A DNA stretch of 64,000 nucleotides, taken from assembly GCA_022925895.1 (NCBI GenBank), contig JAKSYS010000132.1:46001-110000 (forward strand), in the 5' to 3' direction. This DNA is from Fragilaria crotonensis (Eukaryota; Bacillariophyta; Fragilariophyceae; Fragilariales; Fragilariaceae). Numbering within the stretch: the stretch's first letter is position 1; the number at the start of each line of letters is the position of its first letter. A model generated the notes under the pieces. The model made no database searches and was not told the DNA's origin. It saw only the letters and a program-made list of their open reading frames with translations. Position numbers and translations under genes: made by a program. Positions 31,397 to 43,967 of this stretch are shown here, piece by piece.

Positions 31397-33815
31397 ATGA
31401 CGCTCGGATATGGCAATTGGATAGTCATTCTGATGGCGTCTCGTGTTGGCCTCACCGGAGCAAACAACGACACGTTAATCGTCGCAATTGACCACAGCAA
31501 TGACACACTCGCATCGTCATCGTTATCGTTGTTGACTGCGATTCACCCAGACTGGGATTCCCACATTATGGACTTGGAACGCTTGCTGGAAGTCGATCTT
31601 GCGCAGATGGAACGTGATGCGAGAGCAGCTGTTGACTCTCAACGGCAACCAAACGGAACTCTTGCAGAAGATTTGATGCAAATACGAATCGACATTGATC
31701 GTCTCGTCACCTCAATAAAAGATGTTGAAGAAGAACTTGGGAAAACAAAACACAAGATCGAGGAGGAGGAGCAAAATGTTCAGCAAATGAATGCACAGAT
31801 GGAGACTGAACGATTTTTGGACGGACTGCATCGAGGAAAGTTGGCGGTCAAGGTAGATTATGTGACGGGGCAGCTTGTTTCCAAGCCAACGCGGTCGAAC
31901 CTGAGGAGAACAAAGCCTGCACTTTTGAACGCGACAACGACTTCCGAATCGGTCAAAACTAACCCCGCATCCTTGATTATGCCGTTAGGTAACGTTGTTG
32001 GTTCAGTGTTGTCGACCACGGATGAAGTTGACGAAGAACGAACGCAGACAAACAACAACGACGACGATCAGTTTATACTACAAAGTAAACTAACTTCGGA
32101 GACGGTTCGGCAACACATCGCTAGCCACCCCCATATCAAGTCCAGAATCAAGGAAGAGATGGAGTTCCTCAAGTCGGGACACGATCCAGCCGTTCTCAAC
32201 TTCGACGCACACTTGATGTTGAACATCGTCAAATTAGCCATGACCGCATCACTGTTTGGATTGGCGGCAGTGTTCTTGAAGCTTCCCCCTACGGCTGGAT
32301 TTCTGTTAGGTGGTATGTTGATTGGACCAAGTTGTCTCGACCTCTTAGGCGAAATTCACCAGGTGCAGACTCTAGCTCAGTTTGGGGCCATTTTTCTGCT
32401 GTTTGAGCAAGGATTGTTGTATGCTCAAACCTATTCCGATGAGCCCATACCTTTAGAAACGACGCTGGACGACGTGGACGCTTCCTTACTGGTTTCACCG
32501 GTTATCCCTGCGCATAGAAACGATCTCAAAATTCATTCTCGTTTCTCACCGAATCAAGCGAAGGGAAGTTTTGCGCGAACGCATGCCTTGCAGGACAGTC
32601 CCAGCTTTCTTGACGCTGATGATGGTCACGATCCAACTGCAGTCGGCTTCATTATTCTGACGCTACTTGTGTTCGTCGGTCTCTCTGTTGTTTTCTTCAC
32701 CAACGTTGCTGAGTCTGTAATAGAAGCAATAATGGTTTCATGTACCATTGCTGTTTGCTCTACGACTATTGTCTCCGAAACCCTCCAAGCAGCGCATATT
32801 GCTGATACTTTGTGGGGTGTTGGTGTATTGAAAATGATTGTAAGTAGAACGCGACCATTCCCTTACTTTGCATACTTGCATTGCTCACACTCCTGTCTAT
32901 GCAGTCGACTCATGATCTATTCATGGTCCCACTACTGGCGTTGCCAGAGCTCCTATCATCTTTGAACGAGTCAGTGAATTCCACCGACGACGGTGCCTTT
33001 GACTCGCTTGCAGTATGGGGTGTTGGCAGTATTATCGGGAAGCTGGTGCTTGTTGCAGTCTTCTTGAAGGGATCTACTTTTGTTGCAACCCACATTATCC
33101 GCGCTGCCATTATTGCAGATGGGCATTTAACAAGTGTCAGGGAGAACTCTTCACTTTAAGCGTCGTTGCGTACGCCTTGATGATTGCAACCATGTCAGAG
33201 GAATTAAGCATGTCAATCGAAGCCGGAGCTGTCTTGGCTGGAATTGCCTTATTCAAGTCACCTCACGTTCCAAAAGTGATCTTGTCGATTCAGCCCATTA
33301 CCAGTGTCTTTGGTGGCATGTACTTGACGTCGTTGGGAATGATAATCTCACCGGCGTTTGTCCTTGACGAAGCTGGCTCTATCATTCAGTTGGTTTTCTT
33401 GATTGGGTTCTTCAAGTTTGCGCTGGTATCGACATGCCTTAATCGTGTTTTCGGCTATGCGATGACGCCGTCCATCGCTGTCGGCAGTGCCATGGCACAG
33501 ATTTCTGAAGTTAGCCTCCTTGCGCTTGCAAAAAGTCAGCGTATGGGACTGATTCGCCGCAAGACGTACCTCTTGCTAATTCCAACCACTTGTATCATGC
33601 TCACCTTGGCACCGCTGTCGGCGTCAATGTTACGACGATTGCCCAAGGTACACGATCACGAATTAGTGGAAGAGATCCCACTCTATCACTGCATCGTCAA
33701 GTATGTGCGAGTCTTTCGTCGGAGCGCCAGCAAAAACGTCGGACACCTACTTCCTCTTCATCCGTCAACAAGTCGGATGGGGCTGAAGAAGGAGCTGCGA
33801 GACGCTCGACTGTAA
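31397..33815 (+). CDS. TMCO3/KEA-like cation/proton antiporter (CPA2) with coiled coil
   Basis: First ATG at 31,397, followed by a signal-peptide-like segment. Exon 1 ends at 32,839; the intron is 32,840-32,904 (GTAAGT...CTATGCAG, 65 bp, phase 0); exon 2 starts at 32,905. Residues about 55-145 form a charged coiled coil (DVEEELGKTKHKIEEEEQN). From about residue 270 the monovalent cation:proton antiporter-2 fold appears: LPPTAGFLLGGMLIGPS, QFGAIFLLFEQGL, STTIVSETLQ, DLFMVPLLALPELL, then SEELSMSIEAGAVLAGIAL and AQISEVSLLALA. This matches TMCO3 and plant KEA4-6, which exchange K+ for H+ at endomembranes. The frame shifts near 33,140 (..HLTSVR / ELFTLSVVAYAL), where two extra bases or an unrecognised small intron would explain it. 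The C-terminus is cytosolic. Confidence 0.8.
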
Positions 33816-35070
33816 ATACACCTCGAAATTCAACAGCGCACTCCTGAGGGCGCCTCGCTGACCTTTCCCACGTGGCTTGACAGGCGTGATGAAGAGTCCC
33901 AACTATCATGCGCAGTTGGGGTAGATCCATATTACGAGGGGATGGGCAGAGTACATTTACTGCAACTTTCAGGCGAGGGCAATCGTGTTCAGCTTGCAAT
34001 GGACACTGTCAATAATGGCAGTTCATGCTCAGATTCCTTTTAGTTCAGACAGTGAATTGATCATTTCCAAAAGAAGGCTCACCACTTGGAGAAGAGTTTA
34101 GTTAAAATTGTCCTATTATATGATGTTCATCGAAATGATGGAACCTACTAATAGGAGTATTTCCTTGGATTGCTCATGAGTAAGGAGTAGCTACTACTAT
34201 AGCCAGTTCTGATAGTACAATCCTTTGGCTCCTCGTATGGAATACAAGACCAGCAGTTAAGTGCCCTCAATGAAGCTAAATGCATAAGGCGGCGAGTATT
34301 GTAAGCAAGGAGATGATCATCGGTTTCCTCGTTAAAACACTAGGATAGGAATCAGTACATTTGGATATTTTGCACTCAACTATGAGCAAACGAGAGTGAA
34401 ACACTTTGATTCAGTTGTCGCTATGGCACCAAAACCAATACACAAGAGTACAAAATAGTTTGCTTCCTCCACATGGATGGCCATTGTCATGTTGCAAATC
34501 TCACACTCTCAAAAACCAGAACAACAACCAGACCGCTCGGCGTATGAGGTCTATACATACATGGATTTCAATGCCGCACATTTTGATCATCATTTCAGGA
34601 AGTTGTCAATATATTGAGCAACACCATGCATCTAAAAACCATTTATCACTCTGTAATAGAGACTGGTTTACGTATGCCAATGAATGCTGATATTGCAATG
34701 GCCAAAAATCAATCTGTGTTCAATTGTCTGCTGCTCCAGAGTTCAACTGGTCTCTAGTAGTGGTGTGAACTTAGGATAATCTGGAAGGCCTGACTGGAGT
34801 GCATGCCATCCATTAAGCTTTGGAATCAGATGACCACAAGTTCCAAGTGATGAGGATACTAACTCTTCATTGTGACCCAACCACTGCTTGGGACTGGTGT
34901 GATACCTGAAACAACCAGCTGCAGCAAAGGAGCATTTGCATTCAGGATTGGTGCAGCATTCTATTGACCACTCTCCTGTAGCACATTTATGTCATGTCAG
35001 CAAACACCAAATGTGGTGACGTGTTCATCGCAGAAGAAGTGCAATTACTTCCAACTGCCGGGAACCACAT
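33816..35070. other. Intergenic; probable decayed coding sequence on the minus strand
   Basis: No intact gene. Around 34,750-34,990 the minus strand reads a cysteine-rich, coding-like stretch (CCTNPECKCSFAAAGC, GHLIPKLNGWHALQSG) broken by stops, of unknown family. The transposon that starts at about 35,071 may have inserted into this relic. Confidence 0.35.
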
Positions 35071-35581
35071 CACAAGGTGGGTTTTTGTGAGTTGATATAC
35101 ATGTAGTCATTAATGACGGTTTATGTTTCCTGAAGTGGTTACTTTTAGACTTAAATAGTCAATAGTTGTATATAGTTGGTTTTTTTCTACGTGTTATAAT
35201 GATATAATACTAAAATATATTAATTATCAAATTTTATCAGTGAATTCTCGAATTATAATCAATCTATATGGTTTGATATCAACAAAAAAATATAAACTAT
35301 AACTATATTTCTGATTGAATCAACAAAGTGATGGATATAACGAATTGATTTTCACTGCTGCAACCATTTTTCCAAAATTTGACTTGGTGTTTTCTAAATT
35401 CACTGATATTGAGGCATACTTGCCAGTTAGGTTTCCGAGGCACAGTGAATGGCGTTGTCTAAAACTTTTACCGTATTTCTGGCATTTAATGGCTGTTGTT
35501 CAACAGGTCCAGTGATCTTTTGAGTTCATTGTTGAATCTTCGACAATTCTGTGCATTGCTTCTCTCTTTACAAGGATTCAC

Positions 35582-36994
35582 ATGCCGAAACGCACATCCT
35601 CTACTACGTTGTGCGACGGATGTCACAAACCCTTCAAGCGAATCCAGGTACACTTGAATCACAATCTTGTTTGCAACAGCATTTATGCTTCTCGGAAGAG
35701 CACAATTGATCCGTCTGCTGGTATTGGTGGTACTTTGATTAACAGGAGTGCTGCCAAGGCCGCGCAAAACCACGCTTCGTTGTCCTCACATATCCTCACA
35801 GGACAAGTAACTACTGGACACCAGGAGGGTCACAGTCGTCAACGATTTTCTGCACCATTCGAATTCAGTTCTGTTCAGGATGCTGGTCGTGCTGCTTCTG
35901 TTGAAGCACTAGATGGTGACGATGACCCCGATGAGCATGAATTGGACGACGACGATGACGTCAATCCTTTTGGTGAGGAAGAGTCGTTGACGACGCCACC
36001 TGATTTGGTTGAGAACGGAGCGACAGACCCTGACGAAGGAGTCCTTGAATTGTACGAGGAACTCCTCCGCCTTCAGTCAAATCCATTATCCTCGCTGGCC
36101 AAATTCTCTTGTGAAGAGAAGGTTCATATTGAGTTGCTTCAACTCCTAAAAGACTTGAAGGCGCCACTTTCTGCGTTTAAGCACATACTGAACTGGGCCG
36201 CAAAAGCAAATGAAAATGGCCACCAATTTCAGACCAGTTGCCAGCCATCACGTGAGACGGTTACAAAGATGTTGTTCAGTCGTTATAACATGCATGGTTT
36301 GGTTCCCAAAGAGAAGAAGTTGTATCTGCCCTATTCAAAGCGTATTGTTACGATGGTATATTTCGATGCACGCCAAGTGTTTGCGTCATTGCTGTCATGC
36401 CGTTCCCTCAATAAGGACGAGTGTTTTATGTTTCATGAACAGGGGGATCCATTTGCTGTGCCTGATGCGAGGACATCAGTAATTGGTGACATCAACAGTG
36501 GTCGGTGTTATCGAGAAACCTATAAGAAATTGGTAAAGAATCCGCAGTCTGACATGATACTACCTTGTGTGCTTGCAATGGACAAGACGCACATTGACCT
36601 TCCGGGGAGACTCCAGATGGAGCCAATCACAATTTCTCACGGGTTATTGAAGCATGAGTTTCGCCGTTTACCCATTGCAATGCGAATTTTGGGTTACATC
36701 TATCACGGGAGTGCATCACGTAAGGCTCAGAAGGTTGACCTCAACGTTGATTACAATGAGGCACCCAATGACCTTCCTCCTGGTGTTGCGACTGTGAGCA
36801 ACGTTCTAAAACCTAAAAAAGGCGTCACCTGGCCTACATACATGTTGAATGAGTATCACATGCAGATTGCATTTATTCTTTCGGCATCAGGTTTTTTAAG
36901 CTTGCAGGACAAAGGCTTCAAGTGGAAGCTTCAATACAAGAAGACTGTCCACGACGTCATATTTCACCCCTTTGTCCCTTTCATAATTGGTGAC
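35582..36994 (+). pseudogene. Plavaka/CACTA-like transposase, 5' part (split by DIRS insertion)
   Basis: From the ATG at 35,582 the transposase runs 471 codons to the insertion point. A zinc finger at residues 11-31 (C11, C14, H24/H27, C31) is followed by an acidic linker (DGDDDPDEHELDDDDD). The DDE-domain segment CVLAMDKTHIDLPGRLQM carries the probable first catalytic Asp, then PITISHGLLKHEFRRLP and RILGYIYHGS. The transposase sequence stops at IIGD, exactly before the second conserved motif, which resumes at 43,968. The reading frame happens to stay open into the DIRS gag until 37,768, but that fusion is an artefact of the insertion. Family name is by motif recall (Plavaka type of the CACTA superfamily); KDZ is the main alternative. 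Confidence 0.72.
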
Positions 36995-37144
36995 TGGCAT
37001 GTCCGAAGTTCGGGAAAGGAGAGCAGTCGCCGTCAGACAGACGAACACGAGACACAGACAGACGAACACCCGGACACAACACAAGATGCGAATTGCTCAC
37101 AATCCGGACGAACTCGAATCAACAAAGACACTACTCTAGTTAAT
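36995..37144 (+). repeat. Split direct repeat A1 of the DIRS-like element
   Basis: It starts TGGCATGTCCGAAGTTCGGG and ends CTCTAGTTAAT. It matches A2 (43,429-43,579) at all positions except one G in a homopolymer (AAAGGAG versus AAAGGGAG). Confidence 0.93.
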
Positions 37145-37207
37145 TTAATCTGGCCTCTTCCTCAAACCACCAACCGACCGACGACTCGAACGACGAACGC
37201 AGATAGG

Positions 37208-39859
37208 ATGGCCGACATGTCGTCCCCTATGACGATGACGTCTACGTGGGAAGACGTCTTCCGTGCCCTTGACCAGTGGGAAGTGGTCCCGAAGCTCAAC
37301 AGATTACACACGAAATCGAATTCGATTAATACGGAGTCTACAGGGTTTGTACACCTGTGTTCGCCGGACATCGCACACCTGATGGTAAACACGCACGGGA
37401 CGATCCGTCTGTTCCACCACTTTCACCACGACGCCGACGACGGACTAAACGACGGAACGAACGCCCTATGGGCACTTCTCGGCGGCGGTGGATTCGCAGC
37501 CGCCATGGCGGTCGACACGAAACAGATCGTCAGAAGCCACGTTGGAACGCCTTACGATTGGTCCAAAATGCTCACGTGGAATTCTACGTCCGACGTACGA
37601 AGAGCGATTGAAGAATTGGTGACGACGAGATCTTCGGTGTCAGGCGTCAGCGAGCGCCGGACAGGCATCGGCGCCGGCGCGGGAGCCACCTCCTGTGGCA
37701 GCGACGAGAGGACGCCCCAAGAAAGGCAGTGCCCCAAGAGGCAGATCCAAGTCGAGCAAACATACTAACGAGACTAACGACCAAGACAAGACGAACGACG
37801 CGGACGCGGACGACACAGAAGACGTCACGGTCGTCGGTTTCACCATGAAACCGACAGTACCAGTTCCGGCGTTCATCGCAGCAGCCATCATGGAATCATA
37901 CGTCACCGACCCTGAGGAATTGGCCCTGATGATAGTCAGGACCATCAAACAGAGGGCGAGTGAGGACCCGGACCCCGACCGGGCGTCGAGGTTGGCCGAA
38001 GCAGCGTCCTACGTACCTCGATGGGTTCTCTGCGTTGCAGCGAGCACCAGAACCACTCACGGTCCAACAAAGTGGGGAGTGGCGGCTTCGTCAGCTTACT
38101 CTAGGCGAGCGGACGACTGGGCGAAAGTCCTACACATGAAGTACCTGGCCGTGAAGGCTAAAAGCCTCATCCAATCGGACGATCAGTCAGAAACGCCAGG
38201 ACGAGAGAACGACGCCATCAGAAACTTGTCGAGCCTCCTCGAAAGACAGGTCGCTAGCGCAGTCGCGTCATCTCCTCAAATCCCGAAGACAGGATTCGAC
38301 TCGTTCCCCGTCGACAAAGCGGATGATCCTGTTCGTTTCGGAGAAGGACGCCTTGGGAGGACCCCAACTCGCCCCGTCCAGACCTTCGCAGACATCCTAG
38401 CGCTCAGCAACGTGGCGTACGTCCAAAACCACATACACCATTTCTTGCGCAACACGAAAGGGAGGGATGCATTCATCCCAATGGGTTTCTGCGCAGCCAT
38501 TCGGACCGCATCCTTCCTAGCCGACGCTTCGGACAGACCAGGAGCCTTCAGCCTTTTTTGCTGCGGGCCCCAGACGCTCGCACGATCGAACGCGACGGGC
38601 AGGGATGCTCTCGACCACGCAAGCACCCTTGTTCAAATGCAACTTAAGACGACAGACACGACAACTGGATTCTCGGACAAAGACATCAAGAGCATGACGA
38701 AGCTCAATTTCACTATCCCGCGTGATTTTCACGAGCTCGCGCGACTACTCGAGAACATGGCGGGGGTGGCCGAGCTCCTCTTCGGCCCGCGGTCCCCGTT
38801 GACGCATATGTTGGACGAGTGGTGTCGTTTCCTGACGCGAGCAGTCGGATCGACCTTAGCGACGTTACGACAGCTAGCTCACGAAGACAACTCGGCCGCC
38901 TGTCGCCTCGGTTGGTTCATCGAGAAACGCACGCAACAATACTTGGTGTTGTGCGCAGGAGTGGAACACGAGGACGATATCAACCTGAATCTGCTAGACT
39001 TCCGTTCGACGCGTCAGCAACTGGAGGACGGAGCCTTCGTCTTCCCCGCCTGCGACTTCTTGAAAGACAGGATGGGGTCCGGGGGGCAGCGCTGCCGCGA
39101 AGGCGGAAGCCCCCAGCGCATCAGGAGGAGGCGGCGCACGATCTGGACGAAAGGGACAACCAGCAGACGCTGTCACGAACCCGCAGCAGGACCTGTTCAC
39201 GAAGGACGCCAACGACGTCTGGCAGGTCTTCCTCGATCACGTGCGGAGCGGGCCGCTCCCGAACATGTGCTGCCGCTGGCACTTGAACGGCAAGTGTGTC
39301 CGGAGCTGCTTCCTGAGCGCTTCGCACGTCGCCCTTACGACCGAACAAACCGCGAGCGTTAGGGCATGGATCGAACAATGCAGGGCGCGCATGCGCCGAC
39401 CCTCGTCCGACTCGACGCCGCCCAGCAAGAAAACGAAATTAGGACCCTCTGCATCTGCTTACACTACAACTTTTTTCGTCGCTCAGCCTTCCCGGTGGTC
39501 CTTTGATCACGAGGCAGCCCATCGCGAATTTCACAATCGACGAACGACAGGGGACGCACCGCCTTTCCGCGACTCGCGCCAGCCGACCGATGGACCCATA
39601 GCGGGTCCGTCCATAGCAATCCCGGCTGCACAACCACGCCCGACGGCAACGATCGCCACGCATGAGACATCGCTCGCGGCCGCGACACCGCCTCGCCCCG
39701 CCCGACCGCCCACGACCGTCCGCCGCGGAGCTGACCGCCCCGGCACTGCGAACGAGGACGTTCGTCTCACGTCACGACTCCTGGACACCCCCTCTGGGGG
39801 TCCTAGGACCAACGGTAAGTCACTCGCCCTGGTTCCACTTCCGACGATACCGCTTCCGA
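37208..39859 (+). pseudogene. Gag-like ORF of the DIRS-like element
   Basis: ATG at 37,208 (MADMSSPMTMTSTWEDVF). The first part runs in one frame to about 37,640, then continues in another (VAATRGRPKK, ASYVPRWVLCVAASTRTTHG) to about 39,075, and in a third after a G-rich run (GGGGTCCGGGGGG) with DLFTKDANDVWQVFLDH and MCCRWHLNGKCVRSC. That last string has C-x(8)-C-x(3)-C-type spacing with a following H and may be a nucleic-acid-binding knuckle. This is probably the element's nucleocapsid-like protein. Its C-terminus overlaps pol and was not fixed. Both frame changes lie in G/C-rich runs. Confidence 0.65.
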
Positions 39860-42000
39860 ATGTCGACTCGCCTTTCCCGCGCCTTCCCGAACCTCGACTC
39901 GCCGATGCTCTGGCCAGCATCCTCGACGCCCCCCCAGCCGACGACGCACCCGACCGAATTCCGCTTCGAATGGACTCACGAGGCGGCCGCTCACAACCTG
40001 GCAGTCCTCCGGCGCTACGCGCTGGACCTCGGGGCAGCCGTGGACGCCCAACCGTTCAGCGCGGTGACACCCGGATCCGAATTTCGATCCGCCGCGCTCC
40101 TGGCGCCGCTCCTCTCCGCACACCCGCTCTGGTCGCGCTTCCAAGAGCGCATTTCAGACGGCGCGGATTTTCCCCTCCGCGAGATTTCCGACGCCGACCG
40201 CCTCGCCGACGTCCGCGACAACCTCGCCCGTGGCAATCACAAATCGGCCCGAGGCCACGAAGCGAAGTTGATATCAATGCTAAAAGAAGAAGTGGAAAGG
40301 GGCTGGCAACTGCCCCTACCGAGGGAGGCCGCTCTGGAATTAGAAGGCTGCGAGGTGGCGCCTTTGGGCATGGTGGCACAGACATCGATCGACGAGAAGG
40401 GACAGACCATCGAGAAGCTAAGGCTCACACACGACCAGTCATTCAACCCCAGCGGGATCCCAGGACGAAGCGTAAACGACAGAGTGGACACGTCACAACT
40501 GACGACCGCACGATTTGGCAGGGCTTTCAGTCGACTGATGTACCACATCTCGTACCTCAGACAATTGTGGCCGAAAGAACCCATCCTCCTCACAAAGGTG
40601 GACTGCAAATCCGCCTACAGACGAATACACTTAAAGGCACGAACCGCCCTGAAGTCTTGCACTAGCATTGACGACCTGCTCCTCGTGGCACTCAGGATGA
40701 CTTTCGGAGGAGCACCAAACCCGTCCCAGTGGAGCGACGTGTCCGAAGTAATCACGGACCTTGCGAATGACCTCGTCAGGAGATCAGACTGGGACCCGAA
40801 GGTATTCCACTCGCCGCATCAACACTTGCTTGATTCTGACGAAGCCGTAGATAACGACGATGGAATGATCGACGGGTCGAGCGAATTCGGAGAAGCCGAT
40901 TTCTTCGCTGTGAACTACCCGATCGCAAACGACGACGATCTACCCAGATTCGACTGTTACCTGGACGACATTTTTGGGGCTTTCAACCCAAGAGACGCAG
41001 AAAAGAGCTCGGCAGCGATTCCCTTGCATTGCACATAGTGGGAAGACCCCACAACGCAGAGGGAAACGAATCCTTTCCCAGAGACGACATCCTTGCCATC
41101 CCGAAGTTCCTGGCCGAGGCGAAACCATCTGAGCGGAAGATGATCTTGGGATGGCTGGTAGACACACGCCGCTTCACGGTCGCTCTGCCTGAGGACAAAT
41201 ACCACGCATGGACGAAAGTGATCGACAAGATCCTAGCGAACAGGCATGCGCACGTAACGACGAACGATCTGGAGAAGACCCTCGGACGACTCAGCCACGC
41301 CGCATACGTCGTCCCGTACTCCAGGCATTTCATGGGGCGACTCTACAAGGCATGCGAGAGATCGAAACGAAGTGGAAAGACGAGACTGACGAATCCCCAA
41401 CGCGATGACCTGAGCCTTTGGAGGAGCTTCCTGCGAAGAGCGGCGCAAGGGATCTCCATCAACAGATTGGTCTGCAGGTGGCCGACGCGAATCGTTCGGG
41501 TGGACGCTTGCCCGCAAGGGATAGGAGGATATGGTCTCCAAAGCGGGATTGCTTGGCGATACCAACTGCCCGAAGATCTAGCGGGACGAGCGACACTTAA
41601 TACGTTGGAGTTTCTAGCAGCCTTCGTGGGAATGGTAGTCGAATTCCGCGAAGGAAAAAAGTGGTCGCCAGTCTCGGACGTCCTGCTAAGCCAAGGGGAT
41701 AGCACCTCGGCCGCAGGGTGGCTGGCAAAGTCCAGCTTCGACGACAACTGTCCGCTTCACCTCACCATCGCGAGGAGTTTCGCTGATTTCTGTCTGACGC
41801 ACGAGATCGACCACTACACTCAATGGTTCCCGGGGCGAGAACAAGGTGGCGGACATTTTATCGCGAGACTTCGCGCTCGACGACGACGAGGTCACCTCGC
41901 TCATCAGGAAACATGGCTCACCCTTTGTCCCACAGAACTTCAGGATCATCCCCTTGCAGCCAGCCCTCATTTCGCAGATTGGAGACTGGCTGCGTCTGCT
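39860..42000 (+). pseudogene. Reverse transcriptase/RNase H of the DIRS-like element
   Basis: A likely start is the ATG at 39,860 (MSTRLSRAFPN). RT motifs: LLTKVDCKSAYRRIHL (first Asp), MTFGGAPNPSQWS, and FDCYLDDIFGAF with the catalytic D-D. The frame changes at about 41,020. It continues with KMILGWLVDTRR and TLGRLSHAAYV, then the RNase H-like part VDACPQGIGGYG, NTLEFLAAF and LLSQGDSTSAAGWL. It shifts back near 41,838 to read VADILSRDFALDD, the usual end of this domain. In the family this protein copies the element RNA into DNA. I see no adenine methyltransferase domain, which fits Ngaro/PAT and not classic DIRS. Breaks are one- or two-base and may be sequencing errors. Confidence 0.85.
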
Positions 42001-43234
42001 GCCCAAAACGCAGCTCTTGCCGACTCAACCCGCGCCAAGCGCAGCAGCAGCTGGAACTGCTACGCACGATTCCTCGAGCGAGTCGGAGTCGACCTCGACC
42101 CTTTTCTCCGCCGGTTCGGACGAAACGAAAGGACGGAAATCTTCGCGTGTTTCGCTGCCGCCCTTCGGGACGGACGGCTTCGCTCCAGACAGCCTGCGAC
42201 AGATGGCAATGGAGCCATGTCCGGTACCATTCGTGCCACCCTCGACGGTGTGGCTCAGACCTTCAGGCTTAACAAACTTGAGAGCCCAATCCACGACTCC
42301 GCCGGACGCCTCGACCCCCCTTCTGGCTTTACAATTGAAGAAGTACGCGGACGACGACCCGGGAGTCGCACAACAACAAGCCATTCCTCTTGAAGTGATC
42401 AGGAAGGTGAGATCCTGGTCCAGGAACGAGTTGGACGTGGCAGTCGGACAACTGGTGGTCACGGCCTTTTTCTTCGCCATGAGGTCTTGCGAATACTCCG
42501 ACGTGGGAGGCGGCAGACGAACATCGGTAGTCAGAGTAGACGACGTTCGATTCAGGAAACAGGACGAAACGCTGACGACTTTCTCCTACGAACAAACCCG
42601 AAATGCAGACGCCGTAACGATCACCTATCGACAACAAAAGAACGGAGACAAAGGAGCGAAGGTGACGCAGCACAGGAACAACAACCCCGGTCAGGCAGAC
42701 ATATGTCCGGTACGGACACTTGCGGAATTGATTCACAGAATTAGAGGCTACGAACGACTTGGTCGGACGAACCCGAAGATAAACGCTTTCGTATCGACAA
42801 CATCGAACGAGCTCGAACACGTCTCTTCGAAAACGATCCTCGAACAGCTGAGGGCCGCGACAATACTATCGGGAGAGGAGAGGCTGGGACTCCAGGCCGA
42901 TCGAATCGGTACGCACTCGATTAGGTCGGGCGCGGCCATGGCAATGCACTTGGCAGGTGTGCCAAGCGAAACGATACAGATGGTGGGCCGTTGGCGGAGC
43001 AGGACGTTCATGAGATACCTACGCATCCAAGTGCCAGACACCACGATCGGGGTCGCCACGCGCATGACGAATCGACAAACTTTCTTCACAGTCGCCCATG
43101 ATCCTGCGGACGAACGACAACCGGAAAATGGCGGAAACCAGGTCGACTCACAACGACGCGACGGACCCCCGCTAGATGAATATCACGGGACCGACCCCGC
43201 GAGACGAACCAGGAGAGAGAGACAAAACTATTAG
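42001..43234 (+). pseudogene. Tyrosine recombinase of the DIRS-like element
   Basis: The N-terminal core-binding part (STRAKRSSSWNCYARFLERV) overlaps the end of pol in another frame. A frame change in the run GACCCCCCTTC (about 42,310) leads to LLALQLKKYADDDPG and the catalytic domain. Active-site residues visible: Arg in FFAMRSCEY; H-x-x-R in GTHSIRSGAAMAMH; Trp in GRWRSRTF; and the nucleophile Tyr in MRYLR. A Lys in QQKNGDKG fits the beta-hairpin lysine. The stop at 43,234 lies inside repeat B1. This enzyme would integrate a circular DNA intermediate, which explains the lack of a target duplication. Confidence 0.88.
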
Positions 43235-43428
43235 GACCAGATTCCGATGCCATCTATTTAGTTCCACTAGCCTCGTGAACATGAAGGAGAATCCAGAAAA
43301 CCACACACAGCAACACACGAATCGACGCGACAGTACGCGAGACAGCGGTACGACGAAACCACTAGGCGGCCGACTCATCCGACTAAACGGACTTAGAGAA
43401 ATGCGGACAAGACTCGGAATTTATTTCG
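43131..43428 (+). repeat. Split direct repeat B1
   Basis: 298 bp, from GCGGAAACCAGGTCGACTC to GGAATTTATTTCG; identical in length to B2 and nearly identical in sequence. It includes the end of the recombinase ORF. Confidence 0.93.
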
Positions 43429-43579
43429 TGGCATGTCCGAAGTTCGGGAAAGGGAGAGCAGTCGCCGTCAGACAGACGAACACGAGACACAGACAGACGA
43501 ACACCCGGACACAACACAAGATGCGAATTGCTCACAATCCGGACGAACTCGAATCAACAAAGACACTACTCTAGTTAAT
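43429..43579 (+). repeat. Split direct repeat A2
   Basis: 151 bp, directly after B1 with no gap. It matches A1 except for one extra G. The B-A junction is the form expected for the circular recombination joint. Confidence 0.93.
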
Positions 43580-43669
43580 CCCACCCACCCACACCTCCTC
43601 TCCTGGCCCGATGCCTAGGTTCATCGGCGCCTCCGGCGCCGGTTACCTCCTGGCCATGCACTGCATGGG
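43580..43669. other. 90-bp spacer between A2 and B2
   Basis: Unique sequence containing GGCGCCTCCGGCGCC, an inverted repeat (about 43,626-43,640), and a CCCACCCACCC run. In related elements this interval is often a palindromic or regulatory spacer. Confidence 0.6.
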
Positions 43670-43967
43670 GCGGAAACCAGGTCGACTCACAACGACGCGA
43701 CGGACCCCCGCTAGATGAATATCACGGGACCGACCCCGCGAGACGAACCAGGAGAGAGAGACAAAACTATTAGGACCAGATTCCGATGCCATCTATTTAG
43801 TTCCACTAGCCTCGTGAACATGAAGGAGAATCCAGAAAACCACACACAGCAACACACGAATCGACGCGACAGTACGCGAGACAGCGGTACGACGAAACCA
43901 CTAGGCGGCCGACTCATCCGACTAAACGGACTTAGAGAAATGCGGACAAGACTCGGAATTTATTTCG
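43670..43967 (+). repeat. Split direct repeat B2
   Basis: 298 bp. It ends TTATTTCG, immediately before the resumed transposase sequence ACGGAGGGTCACG. Confidence 0.93.

Larger units (their letters stand above)
36995..43967 (+). mobile_element. DIRS/Ngaro-type tyrosine-recombinase retrotransposon with split direct repeats
   Basis: The 6973-bp element is organised A1 - gag - RT/RNase H - YR - B1 - A2 - B2, the split-direct-repeat layout of PAT/Ngaro elements. A1 is 36,995-37,144, B1 43,131-43,428, A2 43,429-43,579, B2 43,670-43,967. Joining the flanks ...GGTGAC and ACGGAGGGTCACG restores the transposase motif GDTEGHD with no base lost or gained, so there is no target-site duplication, as expected for integration by a tyrosine recombinase. 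The interior is clearly GC-richer than its surroundings. Each of its ORFs carries frameshifts, several next to homopolymers. Confidence 0.92.

Noticed and set aside
35582-37768. A single 728-codon ORF
   Set aside because: It is a chimera: transposase up to 36,994, then read-through into the DIRS repeat A1 and gag. The junction coincides with the element end, so it is not one gene.
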